Assembly (NCBI GenBank): GCA_017501465.1
Contig: JAFVWY010000009.1
Coordinates: 179,092 to 243,091, forward strand
Direction: 5' to 3'
DNA: 64,000 nt
Source: Bacilli bacterium
GTDB taxonomy: Bacteria; Bacillota_I; Bacilli_A; ML615J-28; CAG-313
A program made the translations under genes and the position numbers. Shown here piece after piece: positions 1 to 10,183 of the stretch. The notes under the pieces are model-generated. The model searched no databases and had not been told where the DNA came from. It saw nothing but the letters and a program-made list of their open reading frames with translations. Numbering within the stretch: the stretch's first letter is position 1; each line of letters opens with the position of its first letter.

Positions 1-1
1 G

Positions 2-697
2 GAATATTTATATACTATTGCTAATTCTAATTATGAAGGTTGGCGTGGTGAAAATCCAGACTTGGATAAAGATGAATTTAAATTTAGTTTTGATAAAATG
101 AGTTTAGATGGAGCGTTATTTGATCTTGCGAAAGTTCAATTCTTATGTAAAGAAAAGCTTGGACGCATGAATACAAAAACATTTGCGGAAGAATCTTATA
201 AATGGGCTAAAGAATATTCATCAGAACTTGCTAATTTAATAGAAAAAAATCAACCATTCTACCAACAAATAGTAAGTATTGAAAGAGAAAAAGAAAACCC
301 AAGAAAAGACTATGAAAAGTATTCAGATATCCTACCTTTAATTAAATTTTTCTATAATGAATACTATAATGAAATGGTAAAAGAATTAGAATTCCCTGAA
401 AACTATTCTTTGGAAAATGTAAAAGAAGTATTAAATGAATATGTTAAGGTATTTGATTTAGAATTATCCGAAGAAGATTGGTTTAACCAAATGAAAGAAA
501 TTGCTACTAAGTGCGGTTATGCAACTAATAGAAAAGATTATAAAAAGAACCCTGAAGCATATAAGGGACAAGTTAGTGATGTTGCTGCAATTTTAAGACT
601 AGTTATTACTTTAAGATTACAATCTCCTAATTTATATTATGTTATGAAAATCTTAGGTAAGGATGAAGTAAGTAGAAGAATAGGATTATTTCTATAA
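2..697 (+). CDS. gltX: Glutamyl-tRNA synthetase, C-terminal part (5' end outside window)
   Basis: The reading frame is open from the first bases of the window, so this is the 3' part of a longer gene; the TTG at 62 lies inside it and is not a start. The visible part has 231 residues. It contains 'FSFDKMSLDGALFDLAKVQF' followed by an 'LGRMNT' segment, which matches the hinge of class I glutamyl-tRNA synthetases before the anticodon-binding domain, and ends with '...RLQSPNLYYVMKILGKDEV', like the tail of clostridial-type GltX (VTG...SPDLYxIMxVLG). The enzyme charges tRNA-Glu (and, in organisms lacking GlnRS, also tRNA-Gln) in the cytoplasm. The catalytic HIGH and KMSKS motifs would lie upstream. 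A terminator follows at 740-768. Identification rests on remembered family motifs only. Confidence 0.75.
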   Translation, partial: EYLYTIANSNYEGWRGENPDLDKDEFKFSFDKMSLDGALFDLAKVQFLCKEKLGRMNTKTFAEESYKWAKEYSSELANLIEKNQPFYQQIVSIEREKENPRKDYEKYSDILPLIKFFYNEYYNEMVKELEFPENYSLENVKEVLNEYVKVFDLELSEEDWFNQMKEIATKCGYATNRKDYKKNPEAYKGQVSDVAAILRLVITLRLQSPNLYYVMKILGKDEVSRRIGLFL

Positions 698-739
698 TTG
701 GATAGGAAAAAATCGCATCTTAAAAATCGATAAAAATTA

Positions 740-768
740 AAAAGGACTTAAAAAAGTCCTTTTTTTTA
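740..768 (+). terminator. Intrinsic terminator after gltX
   Basis: AAAAGGACTT and AAGTCCTTTT form a hairpin with a short A-rich loop, followed by a run of T. It closes the upstream gene. Confidence 0.8.
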
Positions 769-810
769 TGCTTTCTAATATGTAAAAAATGTCATTTGGT
801 ATTTAACCTA

Positions 811-839
811 TTGATTAATAATATGAAAAGGAGTATAAT
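811..839 (+). promoter_or_regulatory. Sigma-A promoter of the surface/export operon
   Basis: TTGATT (811-816), a 17-bp spacer and a perfect TATAAT (834-839) stand just upstream of the start at 868. GAGAGG before that start serves as ribosome binding site. Confidence 0.7.
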
Positions 840-867
840 AATTATGATAAAATGAGAGGTACTATGT

Positions 868-2349
868 ATGATTTATAGTCTAGTGGTAGTAATCCTAGTA
901 GCAATCGTATTTACATTGTTACTTATATTTAAAAATAAAATACCATCAATATATCTTGAAAAGGGTTTAAAAATAAGTGTAGTTGTATTATTTACAATTG
1001 CTAATATCAGACAATTTTTAAATGATAACTTTATTTGGATGATAAATGGTGGAACATATGGTGAAATCTATTATAAACAAACTGATATTTTACAAACTTT
1101 AGTAAGATGGGGACATTATTTATCTTTTGTTTTCTTACCATGTGCAGTTTTTTTTAAAGCAAGATTTTATAAAAATGTAGCAATTTACTTTTGTTTTTTT
1201 GTGACAATTATACAATTATTTATCTTTGATCAAACAATGACATATTTTGTAACTGATTCGACAAGAGCATTATATGCTCCTGAATGGTTTAGATATTTAG
1301 AATATATGTTAGAATTATTTATATGTCTTATCGTTCCATTAATATTAAGATTTATTAAGGGGCATCGATTTAATATCAAGGATAAAAAAGAGTATTTATA
1401 TTTCTTTGGTTTACTACCAATTGCTTTAATGATTGTAATGCCAGTTTATGTTCCTCAATCATTATTTGGCTTTACTCTTCGTTATATGTATCCATTATCA
1501 TTAGAAAATTTTTCTTGGATTTTATTAATTTTCTTAATGACAGCAATTATTTATTTTTGTTTTAGATTTAAAGATTATGAGACAAGATATTCTATATTGG
1601 TTTTCTTAGCATTACTTTTATTTGTTCATTATAATTCGATTTATTTAATGGACTTAATTGCTAGTAGATTACCATTCCAACTTTGTAATTTAGGTGCCTA
1701 TTTGGTTTTAATAGCCCTACTTATAAAAAAACAAGGATTCTTTGAATTTGTATTACTTGCTAATGTGCCAGGGGCAGCTATTGCTTTATTTGCTGTTGAT
1801 GTAAGCGAGGGCTTATTATCTTTTTGGAATATTCACTTTTACATTGAACACACATGGGTATTTATTTTACCGCTATTATGCATTGCATTAAGAATTTTTA
1901 AAAGACCTGGTAAACACGCTATTAAACATTTCTTGATTGGCTTTACAACATATTTCTTATTCTGTGCAGTAGCAGGTGTTGTAATGAACTATTTATATAT
2001 GAAGTATTATCAATTAGGACATACTTTCTTTGATAAAGTAAATTACTTCTATATGTTTGACGATAAAGTTCTAAGTTTTTTACCGTTCTTAGGTTTCACT
2101 AGAAAGTTAGGCGTAACTATTGGAGATTATACTTTTTATCCAATTTATATGTTGATGGTATATATATTATTTGTTATTTTCTGTTTTGCTTTCTATTATA
2201 TCTATAGAATTTTCTTAAATATTGGTGATGATCATTTCCATTTAAGACAAATTAGAATTAATATGAAACAAGAAAAAGGCTATTATGAAAAACATCATAA
2301 AAAAGTTCCACAACTTACCTATGATGAGACAGGAGAAGAACTATGTTAA
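868..2349 (+). CDS. YwaF/TMEM164-family (TIGR02206-like) polytopic membrane protein
   Basis: The product has 493 residues with about a dozen hydrophobic segments. It carries two marks of the YwaF/TMEM164 (TIGR02206) membrane family: '[12 protein letters not shown]', with Cys273, and '[13 protein letters not shown]', with His323 and His328. In animal TMEM164 a conserved Cys/His pair acts in acyl transfer on ether phospholipids; whether the bacterial relatives do this is not known, so an acyltransferase role is only inference. The gene overlaps the next one (ABC ATPase) by 7 bp, so the two are translationally coupled. It opens a five-gene operon ending in a large Ig-like lipoprotein, which suggests a role in envelope or lipid handling together with the ABC exporter. 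The length, 493, is about twice that of B. subtilis YwaF. Confidence 0.7.
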   Translation: MIYSLVVVILVAIVFTLLLIFKNKIPSIYLEKGLKISVVVLFTIANIRQFLNDNFIWMINGGTYGEIYYKQTDILQTLVRWGHYLSFVFLPCAVFFKARFYKNVAIYFCFFVTIIQLFIFDQTMTYFVTDSTRALYAPEWFRYLEYMLELFICLIVPLILRFIKGHRFNIKDKKEYLYFFGLLPIALMIVMPVYVPQSLFGFTLRYMYPLSLENFSWILLIFLMTAIIYFCFRFKDYETRYSILVFLALLLFVHYNSIYLMDLIASRLPFQLCNLGAYLVLIALLIKKQGFFEFVLLANVPGAAIALFAVDVSEGLLSFWNIHFYIEHTWVFILPLLCIALRIFKRPGKHAIKHFLIGFTTYFLFCAVAGVVMNYLYMKYYQLGHTFFDKVNYFYMFDDKVLSFLPFLGFTRKLGVTIGDYTFYPIYMLMVYILFVIFCFAFYYIYRIFLNIGDDHFHLRQIRINMKQEKGYYEKHHKKVPQLTYDETGEELC

Positions 2350-3059
2350 AAGTTACTAATCTTACAAAAACTTATGGAAATAGTGATAGAAAATCTGTTG
2401 ATAACTTATCACTGGAATTAAAACCTGGTGAAGTATTTGGTTTTTTAGGTCCAAATGGTGCAGGGAAATCTACTACTATTAAATCAGTTGTAGGTATTTT
2501 ACCATATGAACAAGGAACAATTGAAATTTGTGGTTTAGATGTTAAAAAGAATCCAATTGAATGTAAGAAAAATATTGGATATGTTCCAGATAATCATGCT
2601 TTATTTGAAAGATTAACAGGTAGAGAATATGTTAATCATGTTGCTAATTTATATAATGTTCCTAAAGAAAAGATGGAAGAGATTAGCTCATATTATTTAA
2701 AGCTATTTCAATTAGAACATGCTTTTGACAACCAAATTAGTAGTTATTCACATGGTATGAAACAAAAAATTTGTGTAATTGGTGTTTTGATTCATGAACC
2801 TAAACTTTGGATTTTAGATGAACCTTTAACTGGTTTAGATCCACAAAGTGTTTATCAATTAAAACAAGCAATGCGTAATCATGCATTAAAAGGTAATACA
2901 GTATTTTTTAGCTCACATATTTTAGATGTTGTTGAAAATTTGTGTGATCGTGTTTGTATTATAAAAAAAGGTCAACTACAAGGCGTTTTTGACTTACAAG
3001 AATTAAAAGAAACTAATCAATCATTAGAAAAATTATTTATGAATATTATCGAAGAGTAA
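2343..3059 (+). CDS. ABC transporter ATP-binding protein
   Basis: This 238-residue protein is a complete ABC ATPase: Walker [10 protein letters not shown] (36-44), signature YSHGMKQK (135-142), Walker B LWILDEP (155-161), D-loop GLD and an H-loop in 'FFSSHILD'. The Q-loop reads 'GYVPD', as often seen in the ABC-2/CcmA-type export subfamily. It energises export by the permease encoded next (3078-4688). It starts inside the last codons of the YwaF-like gene and is followed after 18 bp by the permease. The substrate cannot be told from the sequence. Confidence 0.9.
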   Translation: MLKVTNLTKTYGNSDRKSVDNLSLELKPGEVFGFLGPNGAGKSTTIKSVVGILPYEQGTIEICGLDVKKNPIECKKNIGYVPDNHALFERLTGREYVNHVANLYNVPKEKMEEISSYYLKLFQLEHAFDNQISSYSHGMKQKICVIGVLIHEPKLWILDEPLTGLDPQSVYQLKQAMRNHALKGNTVFFSSHILDVVENLCDRVCIIKKGQLQGVFDLQELKETNQSLEKLFMNIIEE

Positions 3060-3077
3060 AATCAAGAAAGGAAAAGT

Positions 3078-4688
3078 ATGGCTCAAGTATTTAAACTGTT
3101 GAGATTACAAATCGATAATAAATATGATTTTTTTAAGAAAACAAAAAAGAAAAGTTTTAAAAGTTTTGGTGGCTATGCGGTAATCTTTATTTTACTTTAT
3201 ATTATAGTATTCTATTTAGCTAGAATGATGATTAATTATTTGACAATTCAAATTAATCGTGAATTTTTATCTATCATGTTTAGCGTAACCCAAGCTATTT
3301 TATTAGTTTTTGGGATGAGTAGTGTACTTAAAAATTTATATATGAGTAAAGATAATGAATTATTAATTGTCTTTCCAGTTACTTTTAATCAATTGTATTT
3401 ATCGAAGATTTTAATCTTATACATTTCAGAATTAATATTTAATTTGGTTTATGTAACACCAATATTACTTGCTATTGGTACTATCGGATTAAATGCAGGA
3501 ACACTTGGTATTGAATACTTCTTAGGAGTATTTATTATGTTACCAATTTTACCAATTTTACCTTTAGCAGTTGCAGTAATTATTAGTATTCCTAGTATGT
3601 ACATAATTAAGTTTTTTAGAAAACATCAACTCATTGCATCAGTATTTATTCTAGTAATAGTTGCATGTGTATTCGTTGTTTATATGAAAATAGTTCCAAC
3701 AATTACTGGTGCATTTAATATTGCTGATAAGCAACTAGAAACTGGATTTAAAGTTAATTATGCAATTAAACGAATTGGTGCAAAAATCCCTATGTATTTT
3801 TGGTTAGTACCGGCTTTCCAAATGTTTAGTAAAATTTATACTTTATTTATTTTACTGGCTGCATCTTTAGCGTTATTCTTAATATGTACTATTGTTATTA
3901 GACCATTCTATAAAAATATTGTTTTAATAAACAATGAATCTACACAAATTAAAGGTAGAAAAAAGAACTTTAAAACAAGAACTCAGTTTGGGGAATTATT
4001 GATTACTCAATTTAGATTATTATTTAGAAGTTCTAATTATATTTTTGAATATTTATTATTCCCAATTTTGATGCCTATAATTACTGTAATATATGATCAA
4101 ATGTTATTTTCAATTGTAGTTAATCAAATGGGTAAAGCATTAATTGTAGCATCACATGTGTTAGTAATTGCTATTATTGCTTTTATTACTAATGCTATAT
4201 CTTCGACTGCAATTTCTCGTGATGGAGGAATGACTTATTTTATTAAATCATCTCCGGTTACATACTATAAACAAACATTAGTAAAAATTGTATTTAATGC
4301 TATTATTACATTTGCTGCAATACTTTTAACTATTGTAATGTGTTTGATTTTAAAAATTGCAAGTACTGATGTTATTATATTAAGTGGTTTAGTTGTATTT
4401 ATAATGAGTATTGGTCACATTTGTCAAAGCTATGATTGGGATTTAAGAAATCCAATTCTTAAGTGGTATGACAGTAATGAAATCACTACATTAAGTAAAA
4501 ATACTACTAAAAGTATTGTTTTAGGTTTAGCAATTGCATTAATGATGTTCGGCGTTTTAGCATTGCTATATCATAACTTAACTTTAGGATTCCTTATTCT
4601 TTTAGGCATTGCAATAGTGTATTCAATTTGTAGAATTTACTTACTATATTATAGAATTAATCACTATTATAATAAAATGGAGATCTAA
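3078..4688 (+). CDS. ABC exporter permease subunit
   Basis: The product has 536 residues and about 12 hydrophobic segments, starting with a soluble 25-residue lysine-rich N-terminus. It lacks an ATPase domain, and its size and layout fit the ABC-2-like 'putative ABC exporter' permeases that are partnered by a separate ATPase. It lies 18 bp behind the ATPase gene and 1 bp before the Ig-like membrane protein gene, with AAGGAAAAG as ribosome binding site. The specific family name is inferred from context rather than from a diagnostic motif. Confidence 0.75.
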   Translation: MAQVFKLLRLQIDNKYDFFKKTKKKSFKSFGGYAVIFILLYIIVFYLARMMINYLTIQINREFLSIMFSVTQAILLVFGMSSVLKNLYMSKDNELLIVFPVTFNQLYLSKILILYISELIFNLVYVTPILLAIGTIGLNAGTLGIEYFLGVFIMLPILPILPLAVAVIISIPSMYIIKFFRKHQLIASVFILVIVACVFVVYMKIVPTITGAFNIADKQLETGFKVNYAIKRIGAKIPMYFWLVPAFQMFSKIYTLFILLAASLALFLICTIVIRPFYKNIVLINNESTQIKGRKKNFKTRTQFGELLITQFRLLFRSSNYIFEYLLFPILMPIITVIYDQMLFSIVVNQMGKALIVASHVLVIAIIAFITNAISSTAISRDGGMTYFIKSSPVTYYKQTLVKIVFNAIITFAAILLTIVMCLILKIASTDVIILSGLVVFIMSIGHICQSYDWDLRNPILKWYDSNEITTLSKNTTKSIVLGLAIALMMFGVLALLYHNLTLGFLILLGIAIVYSICRIYLLYYRINHYYNKMEI

Positions 4689-4689
4689 T

Positions 4690-5661
4690 ATGAAAAAAGT
4701 TGTAATTATTTTATTATTAGTTTTACCATTTATATTAATTTATTTTATATCCGTAACAGGTAGAATCCTAGAAAAATATAGTCATATCTATGTAGAATCT
4801 TTAAAAATTCAAGATTTAGAAGATAATGATATTATTCCGAACAAACCAAATGAAATCAGGGTTGGTAATTCAAAACAATTTAAAATTGTTATTGGACCTG
4901 AACTAGCTAGTAATCCAAGTGTATTGATAAGTTGTTATAATAATGATATTTGTTCTTATACTGAAGAAAATGGCATCTTAACAGTAACTGCTTTAAAGTA
5001 TGGACAAACTACTATTATTGTTAGCTCGGTTGATAGAACAAATATCACAGCATCATTTATCGTTAAAGTAATTGATGATGTTCCAACTGGATTACAATTT
5101 GCTCAAAAAGAAATGACAGCTATGCCTGGGAAAACTTATGATATTACTCCACCTAGCTTTATCCCTTCAACAACTAAAGAACAATTCAAAGGTTTAGTTT
5201 GGGAATCAAGTGATGAAGAAATTGTTAAAATTGTTGATGCAAATGGTGGTAGAATTAAAGCGTTAAAAGAAGGCGAAGCCATCATAACTGCAAAATCGAC
5301 TTTTAATAGTGAGATTTTTGCAACTATAAAAGTCAATGTAACTAATCAAAAATTTACTGATGTATATTTTGATTATTACGATACTAGTGCTTATGTGGTT
5401 AATGATAAAGAGTTTAATTTATATAGCATTATTAAGTATAGTGATAATTTTATGAATCAGTATCCAGAAGAAGAACGTACTAATCAATACTTCTTCAAAT
5501 TAGAAACTAATGTTTCAGGTGTTGATGTTTCGAAATTAAGTGATGGATTGATTGTTTTTGATGATTCAAAATCAGTTATCTTAATTAAAATTGGTATTTA
5601 TATGGTAAGTGATCCGGATTCACAAGTTGACTTGATCACTATCGTATTTAATAAAAAATAG
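4690..5661 (+). CDS. Membrane-anchored extracytoplasmic protein with Ig-like (BIG2) domain
   Basis: The product has 323 residues with one N-terminal hydrophobic segment (about 4-21) that acts as an uncleaved anchor or signal peptide. Residues about 27-110 and 112-217 look like beta-sandwich repeats; the second has the BIG2 pattern 'WESSDEEIVKIV...G...AL.EGEAIITA'. A further beta-rich C-terminal domain follows. No catalytic motif is visible. It begins 1 bp after the permease stop and is followed within 15 bp by the lipoprotein gene, so it is probably an outer-face partner of the exporter. Confidence 0.65.
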   Translation: MKKVVIILLLVLPFILIYFISVTGRILEKYSHIYVESLKIQDLEDNDIIPNKPNEIRVGNSKQFKIVIGPELASNPSVLISCYNNDICSYTEENGILTVTALKYGQTTIIVSSVDRTNITASFIVKVIDDVPTGLQFAQKEMTAMPGKTYDITPPSFIPSTTKEQFKGLVWESSDEEIVKIVDANGGRIKALKEGEAIITAKSTFNSEIFATIKVNVTNQKFTDVYFDYYDTSAYVVNDKEFNLYSIIKYSDNFMNQYPEEERTNQYFFKLETNVSGVDVSKLSDGLIVFDDSKSVILIKIGIYMVSDPDSQVDLITIVFNKK

Positions 5662-5675
5662 AAATGAGGGAAAAT

Positions 5676-8387
5676 ATGAATAAAACAATGAAGTCTTTAC
5701 TATTAGTTCTTACTTTTATGCTAATAGTATTAATTACAGGTTGTAATGGTCCTAAGTTAGAACTTAAAACTGAAAACAACTCTAATAAAATTGCTCAAGG
5801 TGAATCAGTTCAATTAGTTGTTAATGAAACTGGTGATGTTACTTATGAAGTGACTAAAGGTAGTGCAGTTGTTAATGCAACTGGTTTATTAACTTGTAGC
5901 GAAGAAGCAGAAGTTGGTAGCCGTATTGAAGTAGTTGCTACTAGTGAAACAGGTACTGCCAAATTAACTTTATCTGTTGAACAAGCTAAATTAAAATCAA
6001 TTGAATTATCTTGTGATAGTACAGAAATTAAAAAGGGTCAAAAAGTTGTATTAACTACTACTTTAAATCCTGCATACGCAAAAGTAGAAGGCGTTACATA
6101 TACTGTTACTAAAGGTAGTGAATTTGCTGAAGTTGTTGATGGAAAATTACAAATCAAAGAATCAGCTAATCAAGCTGAAATTATTGGCAAAACAATTGAA
6201 GTAACTGCAACAACTTTAGAAACTGGACTAACTGATAAAGTAGAATTAACAGTTGTTGAAGCATTAGTTGAAGAATTAATTTTAGCCAGTGATGCAGAAA
6301 CATTATCATATGGAAAAGTTGTTAACTTAAATGTATCTTATATTCCAGTATTTGCTGGTGGAAATAAAGAATATAGTTTAACTATTGTCGAAGGTTTAGA
6401 AATTGCTGAGCTTAATGGTTTAGAATTAAGAGTTAAAGAAGGTTTAACTGAAGCTGAAATCGTAGGTCATGTAATTAGAGTAAAAGCAGTGTTAAATGAA
6501 AATGCTCAAATTTATGATGAAATTGAAATTAGAGTAGTTGAAGCTGAACAAATTAATATTGTTGTTTCTGATAAAACATTCGTAGCTGGTGAAAATGCGA
6601 CTGAAGCGTTATTACCTGAGGCATACGATGCCAACTTTAATTTAATGGATTTAGATGCAACTGATTTTACATATACAAGTTCAAATGAAAATGTTGTTAA
6701 AGTTGGAGCTAATGATGGTAAATTAACTCCAGTTGGTCATGGTAGTGCACAAATTACTGTATCTTATCGTAACTCTTCAACAACATGTGAGGTTTTTGTT
6801 ATTGTAGTTCCTGAGGCTATCGAATTTAGTGGTTTAAGCACTCATGTATTAACAAGCAGACGTTATTATTACGCTAAACATGAAACATTAAGTTTTGCAT
6901 TAGATATTACTCCAAATGAAAACTATGCTAGAAATGATCAAAATGTTCAATATAAATTTGAATTATTGAATGAAGCTGGTGAAGTTGTAAATTCTGGTGC
7001 AGAAGTAGCTACAATTAGTGAAGGTGCTATTACATTCCATACAGTAGGTAGTGTAAGAGTAACTGTTACTACTGATTCTTCATTAAATGGAAAAAATACT
7101 GCAAGTCATGAAAAATCAACATCAATCGTTGTTAATGTAAATGAAGGTATCAACATTAGAACTTTACAAGATTTAATGGCGTATACTGATTATTCATATC
7201 GTGGCAAAGCTGCAAACTTCATTAATACTATTAAGTTAGATGCAGAAAATAATCCAGGTCTTGATGATGCTTTAAGATATAAAACTTTAGAATTTGAAGG
7301 TGACCGTTATATGTATGGTAATGGTTATGTTATTGACTTATTAGATTTACCTCTTTCTGGTTCAGTTGGCAATTCTAATGACTTCTTAAGATTCTTAGTA
7401 TTTGGTTCAGAAAACACACACACTTTAGAACTTCGTGATTTAGAAATTATTGGTGTATGTGATATTGATGGATTATATGTCGGAAATAATGCTGCTGATA
7501 AAGGAAAAGAAGCTGTTGATGGTAGCTATAAACGTGGTATTAGAATTGGTAGAGTACAACAAGATGGTATGGGTATTTGTACTGATTTAGATGTAATTAA
7601 TGTTAAAGTATCTGGCTTTAATGTTGGTTTAAGATTTGAACACGTTGTTGATGGTTATGCATCTGATATTAATGTATCTCAATGTGCATCAAACGGTATG
7701 GAATTAAATCAAAATATCATTACTTTAAATAACATTACTGTTGGTCAAGTTGGTGCTTTCGCAATTGAAATGACACCTGATGATATGATTAAAGAAGCTG
7801 ATGGAACAATTCATGGTACTTCTGGATTAGGATTCAATGAAGCTCCTCGTACAACATTAACAGGTTACATTAAGAGTACTAACTATAATAATGGTAAATC
7901 AACTAAATATATGGAAAGTTTACAATTATCTGGTTATACAATTCCTGAAATTCTAATGATGATTGTTTCTCAAAAAATCCAATATGTTGCTCAAGAGGCT
8001 GCTAGCCAAACTGGTATGACAGTTGAACAATGTCAAGGATATTTGGCTGATATCGCATATAGATGCTTATTTAAAGATGCTGATCCTTCTCAATCATTGA
8101 TGAATTTCTTCTTATTAGTATTCATTGATCCAACTGAAGAAGTATTTGCTGGCTTTACTGATGGTAATAAAAATAGTATCTTTGGCACATATGAATCTGG
8201 AGAAGAAGATGGTAACGTTATTTCTATCGATAAAGTATTAATGGATGCAGCTACAACAGTTATTAATGGTGGAACATATGATGAATATAAAAACTATAAA
8301 TATGTTTTAATGGACTTAGACTTAACTAGTGCAATGGGCTTCAACTTAGGTGAAGTATTAGTTGTTAATGAATATTATAATAAATAA
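5676..8387 (+). CDS. Large surface lipoprotein with BIG2-type repeats and a probable beta-helix
   Basis: An in-frame ATG lies at 5664, but GAGGG at 5666-5670 sits directly before the ATG at 5676, so the second ATG is chosen (903 residues). A signal peptide ends in the lipobox 'LITGC' (Cys23), so the protein should be lipid-anchored. Residues about 25-380 hold four or five Ig-like repeats, including 'SSNENVVKVGANDGKLTP' and 'HGSAQITVS', typical of BIG2. From about 480 to 690 comes a stretch of short repeating beta strands (right-handed beta-helix pattern, as in pectate-lyase-like folds) with no recognisable active site. The tail is helical. It ends the operon and is the likely cargo or surface effector of the ABC system. 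Confidence 0.65.
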   Translation: MNKTMKSLLLVLTFMLIVLITGCNGPKLELKTENNSNKIAQGESVQLVVNETGDVTYEVTKGSAVVNATGLLTCSEEAEVGSRIEVVATSETGTAKLTLSVEQAKLKSIELSCDSTEIKKGQKVVLTTTLNPAYAKVEGVTYTVTKGSEFAEVVDGKLQIKESANQAEIIGKTIEVTATTLETGLTDKVELTVVEALVEELILASDAETLSYGKVVNLNVSYIPVFAGGNKEYSLTIVEGLEIAELNGLELRVKEGLTEAEIVGHVIRVKAVLNENAQIYDEIEIRVVEAEQINIVVSDKTFVAGENATEALLPEAYDANFNLMDLDATDFTYTSSNENVVKVGANDGKLTPVGHGSAQITVSYRNSSTTCEVFVIVVPEAIEFSGLSTHVLTSRRYYYAKHETLSFALDITPNENYARNDQNVQYKFELLNEAGEVVNSGAEVATISEGAITFHTVGSVRVTVTTDSSLNGKNTASHEKSTSIVVNVNEGINIRTLQDLMAYTDYSYRGKAANFINTIKLDAENNPGLDDALRYKTLEFEGDRYMYGNGYVIDLLDLPLSGSVGNSNDFLRFLVFGSENTHTLELRDLEIIGVCDIDGLYVGNNAADKGKEAVDGSYKRGIRIGRVQQDGMGICTDLDVINVKVSGFNVGLRFEHVVDGYASDINVSQCASNGMELNQNIITLNNITVGQVGAFAIEMTPDDMIKEADGTIHGTSGLGFNEAPRTTLTGYIKSTNYNNGKSTKYMESLQLSGYTIPEILMMIVSQKIQYVAQEAASQTGMTVEQCQGYLADIAYRCLFKDADPSQSLMNFFLLVFIDPTEEVFAGFTDGNKNSIFGTYESGEEDGNVISIDKVLMDAATTVINGGTYDEYKNYKYVLMDLDLTSAMGFNLGEVLVVNEYYNK

Positions 8388-8398
8388 TATCTAAAATA

Positions 8399-8427
8399 AA
8401 AAGCATTGATTTTTCAATGCTTTTTTA
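8399..8427 (+). terminator. Intrinsic terminator of the surface/export operon
   Basis: AAGCATTGA / TCAATGCTT hairpin followed by TTTTTT. It separates the operon from pncB. Confidence 0.85.
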
Positions 8428-8430
8428 TTA

Positions 8431-8466
8431 TTGCAATAATTATTAAATTGTGTTATAATTTATAAC
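8431..8466 (+). promoter_or_regulatory. pncBA promoter with overlapping palindrome
   Basis: TTGCAA (8431-8436), a 17-bp spacer and TATAAT (8454-8459) with an extended -10 TG. A perfect 15-bp palindrome, GTTATAATTTATAAC (8452-8466), covers the -10 box, where a repressor could block RNA polymerase. Confidence 0.7.
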
Positions 8467-8480
8467 AAGAGGTATGGATT

Positions 8481-9674
8481 ATGAAATTAGAACCAATTAT
8501 TCAATCACTTTTAGATACAGATTTATATAAATTTAATATGAATCAAGTAATGTTTCACAAACACACTGATTTAACTGGTGAATATGTTTTTAAATGTCGA
8601 AATGAAAATGTTGTATTCACTAAAGAAATGTTTGAAGAAATTAATGCTCAAATCGATCATTTATGTACTTTGAAATTTAAAAAGAGTGAATTAGACTATT
8701 TAAGAAATATTCGTTTTATTAAAAATGACTATGTTGAATTCTTAAGACTATGGCATCCATTAAGAGATTATGTTACTACTAGTTTAACTGAAAAAGGAGA
8801 ATTAAATATTCATGTTAATGGCCCTTTATTTAGCGCGATGCAATTTGAAATATATTTACTAGAAATAGTAAATGAAGTTTATTTTAGATTTCAATATGAT
8901 TATGAAGAACTTTTACAATCTGCTAGGGTTAAACTAGAACAAAAGATTAAAGATTTTGAAAACGGCAAATACACTTTTAAGTTTGCGGAATTTGGATGTA
9001 GAAGAAGACTATCTAGAAGCTGGCATGAAGAAGTAATTAAGAGATTTGTTGAGTCAAAAAATTGTATTGGTACATCTAATGTTTATTATGCAATGAAATA
9101 CAACATTAAACCAATAGGAACATATGCTCATGAGTTTGTACAAATGTATCAAGGTATTACGAGAATTCCGCTAGCTTATACAAATTATTATGCAATGAAA
9201 GACTGGTTTGCAGAATATAATGGTGATAATGGTACAGCATTAACTGATACTTTAACTACTGATTTATTTTTACTTGATTTTGACTATTTACAAGCATCAA
9301 CTTATACTGGCTTACGACATGATTCTGGTGATCCTTTTGTTTGGGGTGATAAGATTTTATCTCATTATAAGAAACTTGGAATCGATGCTAAAAATAAAAC
9401 TTTATTATTTAGTGATGGCTTAGATTTTGATAAAGCCGAAGAAATTTATAATTATTTTAAAGATCGTTGTAAGGTGACATTTGGTATAGGTACATATTGT
9501 TCTAATGATACTTGTGTTGAACCTTTAAATATTGTTATTAAATTACAATATGTTAATGGTTTACCGGTTGCTAAATTATCAGATGTTCCTGGGAAAACAA
9601 TGTGTTCTGATGAAGTATTTTTAAAATATCTAAAATCCAGCGTTAATTATCGTTTACAAAGTGAGAATAGATAA
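8481..9674 (+). CDS. pncB: Nicotinate phosphoribosyltransferase
   Basis: The 397-residue product converts nicotinate plus PRPP to nicotinate mononucleotide, the entry step of NAD salvage (Preiss-Handler route). Its N-terminus 'LLDTDLYKFNMNQVMF' is the family signature, and 'GTYAHEFVQMYQG' places the phosphorylatable active-site His at 217, close to His219 of E. coli PncB. 'RHDSGDP' and the C-terminal 'GIGT' phosphate-binding loop are also present. The length fits the short bacterial PncB type. The stop codon overlaps the pncA start by 1 bp, so both salvage steps are made from one message. A palindrome over the promoter suggests regulation by an NAD- or niacin-responsive repressor (inference). 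Confidence 0.95.
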   Translation: MKLEPIIQSLLDTDLYKFNMNQVMFHKHTDLTGEYVFKCRNENVVFTKEMFEEINAQIDHLCTLKFKKSELDYLRNIRFIKNDYVEFLRLWHPLRDYVTTSLTEKGELNIHVNGPLFSAMQFEIYLLEIVNEVYFRFQYDYEELLQSARVKLEQKIKDFENGKYTFKFAEFGCRRRLSRSWHEEVIKRFVESKNCIGTSNVYYAMKYNIKPIGTYAHEFVQMYQGITRIPLAYTNYYAMKDWFAEYNGDNGTALTDTLTTDLFLLDFDYLQASTYTGLRHDSGDPFVWGDKILSHYKKLGIDAKNKTLLFSDGLDFDKAEEIYNYFKDRCKVTFGIGTYCSNDTCVEPLNIVIKLQYVNGLPVAKLSDVPGKTMCSDEVFLKYLKSSVNYRLQSENR

Positions 9675-10183
9675 TGAAAGTATTAGTAGTTGTTGATATG
9701 CAAAGTGATTTTATTGATGGTGCACTAGGTACTAAAGAAGCTTTATTAATTGTCCCTAATGTTATTAATAAAATTAAACAGTATGAAGAATCAAACGATA
9801 TAATAATTTATACTAAAGACACACATTATGATAACTATTTAGATACATTAGAAGGAAAAAAACTTCCCATTCCTCATTGTATTAAAAATACTATTGGTTG
9901 GCAAATTCCTAAGGAAATTCTAAGAAATCATCAACTAATTTTTGAAAAAGAAACTTTTGGTTCCGTTGCATTAATCGATTATTTAAAAACTATTGAATGG
10001 CAAGAAATTGAATTAATCGGTTTATGTACTGACATTTGTGTTATTAGTAACGCTTTACTTATTAAAGCCAATTTCCCTGAAAAAAAGATTAAAGTAGATT
10101 CTAAATGTACAAGTGGTGTTAGTGTGGAATCATACCATGAAGCACTAAATACTATGAAGATGTGTCATATAGATGTAATTTAA
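9674..10183 (+). CDS. pncA: Nicotinamidase (isochorismatase family)
   Basis: This 169-residue enzyme hydrolyses nicotinamide to nicotinate and ammonia, feeding PncB. The cysteine-hydrolase triad is visible: Asp8 in 'VVDMQSDF', Lys92 in 'EKETFGS' and Cys122 in 'GLCTDICVISNA'. The metal-site residues Asp49, His51 and His68 match the pattern of PncA enzymes. It is somewhat shorter than the usual 180-210 residues. Overlap with pncB and a terminator directly behind show a two-gene salvage operon. Confidence 0.92.
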   Translation: MKVLVVVDMQSDFIDGALGTKEALLIVPNVINKIKQYEESNDIIIYTKDTHYDNYLDTLEGKKLPIPHCIKNTIGWQIPKEILRNHQLIFEKETFGSVALIDYLKTIEWQEIELIGLCTDICVISNALLIKANFPEKKIKVDSKCTSGVSVESYHEALNTMKMCHIDVI

